Assembly (NCBI RefSeq): GCF_028769735.1
Contig: NC_088171.1
Span: 130,527,533 to 130,591,532, forward strand
Origin: Zonotrichia leucophrys gambelii
Lineage: Eukaryota; Chordata; Aves; Passeriformes; Passerellidae
Direction: 5' to 3'
DNA: 64,000 bases
The position numbers and the translations under genes were made by a program. The notes beneath the pieces are model-generated. The model was not told the origin of the DNA. It did not search any database and was given only the letters and a program-made list of their open reading frames with translations. Positions 63,018-64,000 of this stretch are shown piece after piece (position 1 is the first letter of the stretch; each line of letters begins with the position of its first letter).

Positions 63018-63802
63018 AAAGACCAACATTGCTGAGCACATCTGAAGGCTCATACAGATCTTGGGATCTTTAGTCCTCAAAGATATTTTGACATGTGGGG
63101 TTTAATTTCCTTCTTCATTAGGAACCTTATGGTTAAAATGATGTTGCATGAGAATGTGCATCTTTTCCATATGCTCTGTTACGCATTTCTGATATGCCCA
63201 CTCTCTTTATTATGACTTTAAATCATTTGTTTACTATATGCAGTGTTGCCTGTTAGCAGAAGTCATAATGCTGGGGTTTGGACTGTATGTAGCAGTATTA
63301 TGTGTGTGTTATATGCCTCAATTGCTGATAAAAATAAAGATCAAAAGTAGCAGTTAATTCCTCAGGGAAAACAGATCAGATTGTGTTGATAGAAGCCTGC
63401 CCTAGATTCATGAATGAAGTATTGACTCATTGGTAGTTGATTCAGAAAAGTTTGGGTTTTTTTACCCATGAGTTAGGTACTGTGCTTGTTTACAATGTCA
63501 GGTTATTTGCAAACAAAATAAAGATTATCCCTTTCATAAGAGGAAATTATATGTGCTATTTTAAATTTGTTGACTGTTTTCACACTGGTGAATAATGTGA
63601 CTGAATGGCACATGGGCAATTCTAACAAAAGAGAAATGCAGAATGGCACTAAATTACATCAGGAAAAAAACACATAGGCCTGACAAAGAACACATTTTAA
63701 ATGCAGATGATTCCATGCAATAAATTAAAGGTTTATGAAAGGCAATGATTTTCTTTTTTGTTGAAAACAGTTTCTAATACTTTTTATTTGGTTGTTTTGC
63801 AG
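63018..63802 (+). other. Intron end before last exon
   Basis: No repeat or gene recognised. It ends in the T-rich tract and GCAG acceptor of the final STK3 exon. Confidence 0.6.
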
Positions 63803-63961
63803 TTAAAAAATCTGAGTTTAGAAGAATTACAGATGAGACTAAAGGCTTTGGACCCTATGATGGAACGAGAAATTGAGGAGCTTCGTCAGAGGTACACTGC
63901 AAAGAGGCAACCTATCCTAGATGCGATGGATGCAAAGAAACGGAGGCAGCAAAATTTCTGA
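63803..63961 (+). CDS. STK3: STK3 (MST2) terminal coding exon: SARAH domain
   Basis: This exon encodes human residues 440-491 and the TGA stop (63959-63961). It is the SARAH coiled-coil domain, through which STK3 homodimerises and binds SAV1 and RASSF proteins, bringing the kinase into the active Hippo complex. Visible landmarks are LKNLSLEELQMRLKALDPMM, then EREIEELRQRYTAKRQPIL and the terminal KKRRQQNF. The opening KNLSLEELQMRL distinguishes STK3 from STK4. I see no difference from the human sequence as I recall it, in contrast to the more variable linker. The acceptor is 'gttgttttgcag' and the exon starts in phase 0, in frame with the preceding exon. An upstream ATG at 63758 lies in the intron and is not a start. 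Confidence 0.99.
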   Translation, partial: LKNLSLEELQMRLKALDPMMEREIEELRQRYTAKRQPILDAMDAKKRRQQNF

Positions 63962-64000
63962 GTTTGTTTTCCTTTCAAACATAATACTAGGAGTCAGTAT
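63962..64000 (+). other. STK3: STK3 3' UTR (start only)
   Basis: The untranslated region follows the TGA stop and runs off the window. No poly(A) signal is seen in these 39 bases. Confidence 0.9.

Larger units (their letters stand above)
18535..63802 (+). other. STK3: STK3 last intron, 45.3 kb
   Basis: Donor GTAAGT at 18535; acceptor 'gttgttttgcag' at 63802. It carries CR1s at 30673-31340 and 62560-63017, the SINE at 32885-33022, and LTRs at 35836-36230, 36884-38210, 51532-52137 and 58693-59791. The introns flanking the linker exon are in different phases, so skipping that exon would shift the frame of the SARAH domain. Confidence 0.97.

Overview
The window looks like bird nuclear DNA, most likely from a songbird (passerine). 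It is AT-rich, intron-dominated vertebrate sequence. The only LINEs I recognise are CR1 3' ends. There is one tRNA-Ile/CR1 composite SINE of the kind known from zebra finch (TguSINE1-like), and several solo LTRs of types I associate with songbird endogenous retroviruses. I see no bacterial, plasmid or viral gene layout.

The window holds the 3' part of one protein-coding gene on the + strand, STK3 (MST2), the Hippo-pathway kinase. Three exons are present: 7936-8128 (caspase site and threonine-methionine-rich linker), 18359-18534 (rest of the linker) and 63803-63961 (SARAH domain and stop codon). They splice in frame to 175 codons plus stop. This corresponds to human residues 317-491 with no length change. 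The kinase-domain exons lie upstream of the window. The introns are 1-7935 (partial), 8129-18358 (10.2 kb) and 18535-63802 (45.3 kb). The 3' UTR begins at 63962.

Intron contents by region. 1-7.9 kb: two CR1 fragments, a TA microsatellite and two juxtaposed acceptor/donor motifs. 8.1-18.4 kb: three CR1 fragments and an unidentified repeat present twice, 1.6 kb apart. 18.5-30.7 kb: no recognisable repeat and one RFX-type palindrome. 30.7-38.2 kb: a repeat cluster with two CR1s, the SINE and two solo LTRs with intact target-site duplications. 38.2-51.5 kb: mostly unassigned, with one unexplained GC-rich block near 44 kb. 51.5-52.1 kb: a third solo LTR with a near-perfect target-site duplication. 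58.7-59.8 kb: a fourth LTR, the only one in sense with the gene. 62.6-63.0 kb: a CR1 just before the last exon.

No new multi-gene system is present. The points most worth a second look are a methionine-to-valine change beside the MOB1-docking threonine of STK3 (T378 in human numbering), the SINE with its partner CR1 tails in the same window, two candidate recursive-splicing sites, a broken poly(A) hexamer in the only sense-oriented LTR, and the unidentified duplicated repeat. Almost all listed open reading frames outside the exons look like chance intronic frames.
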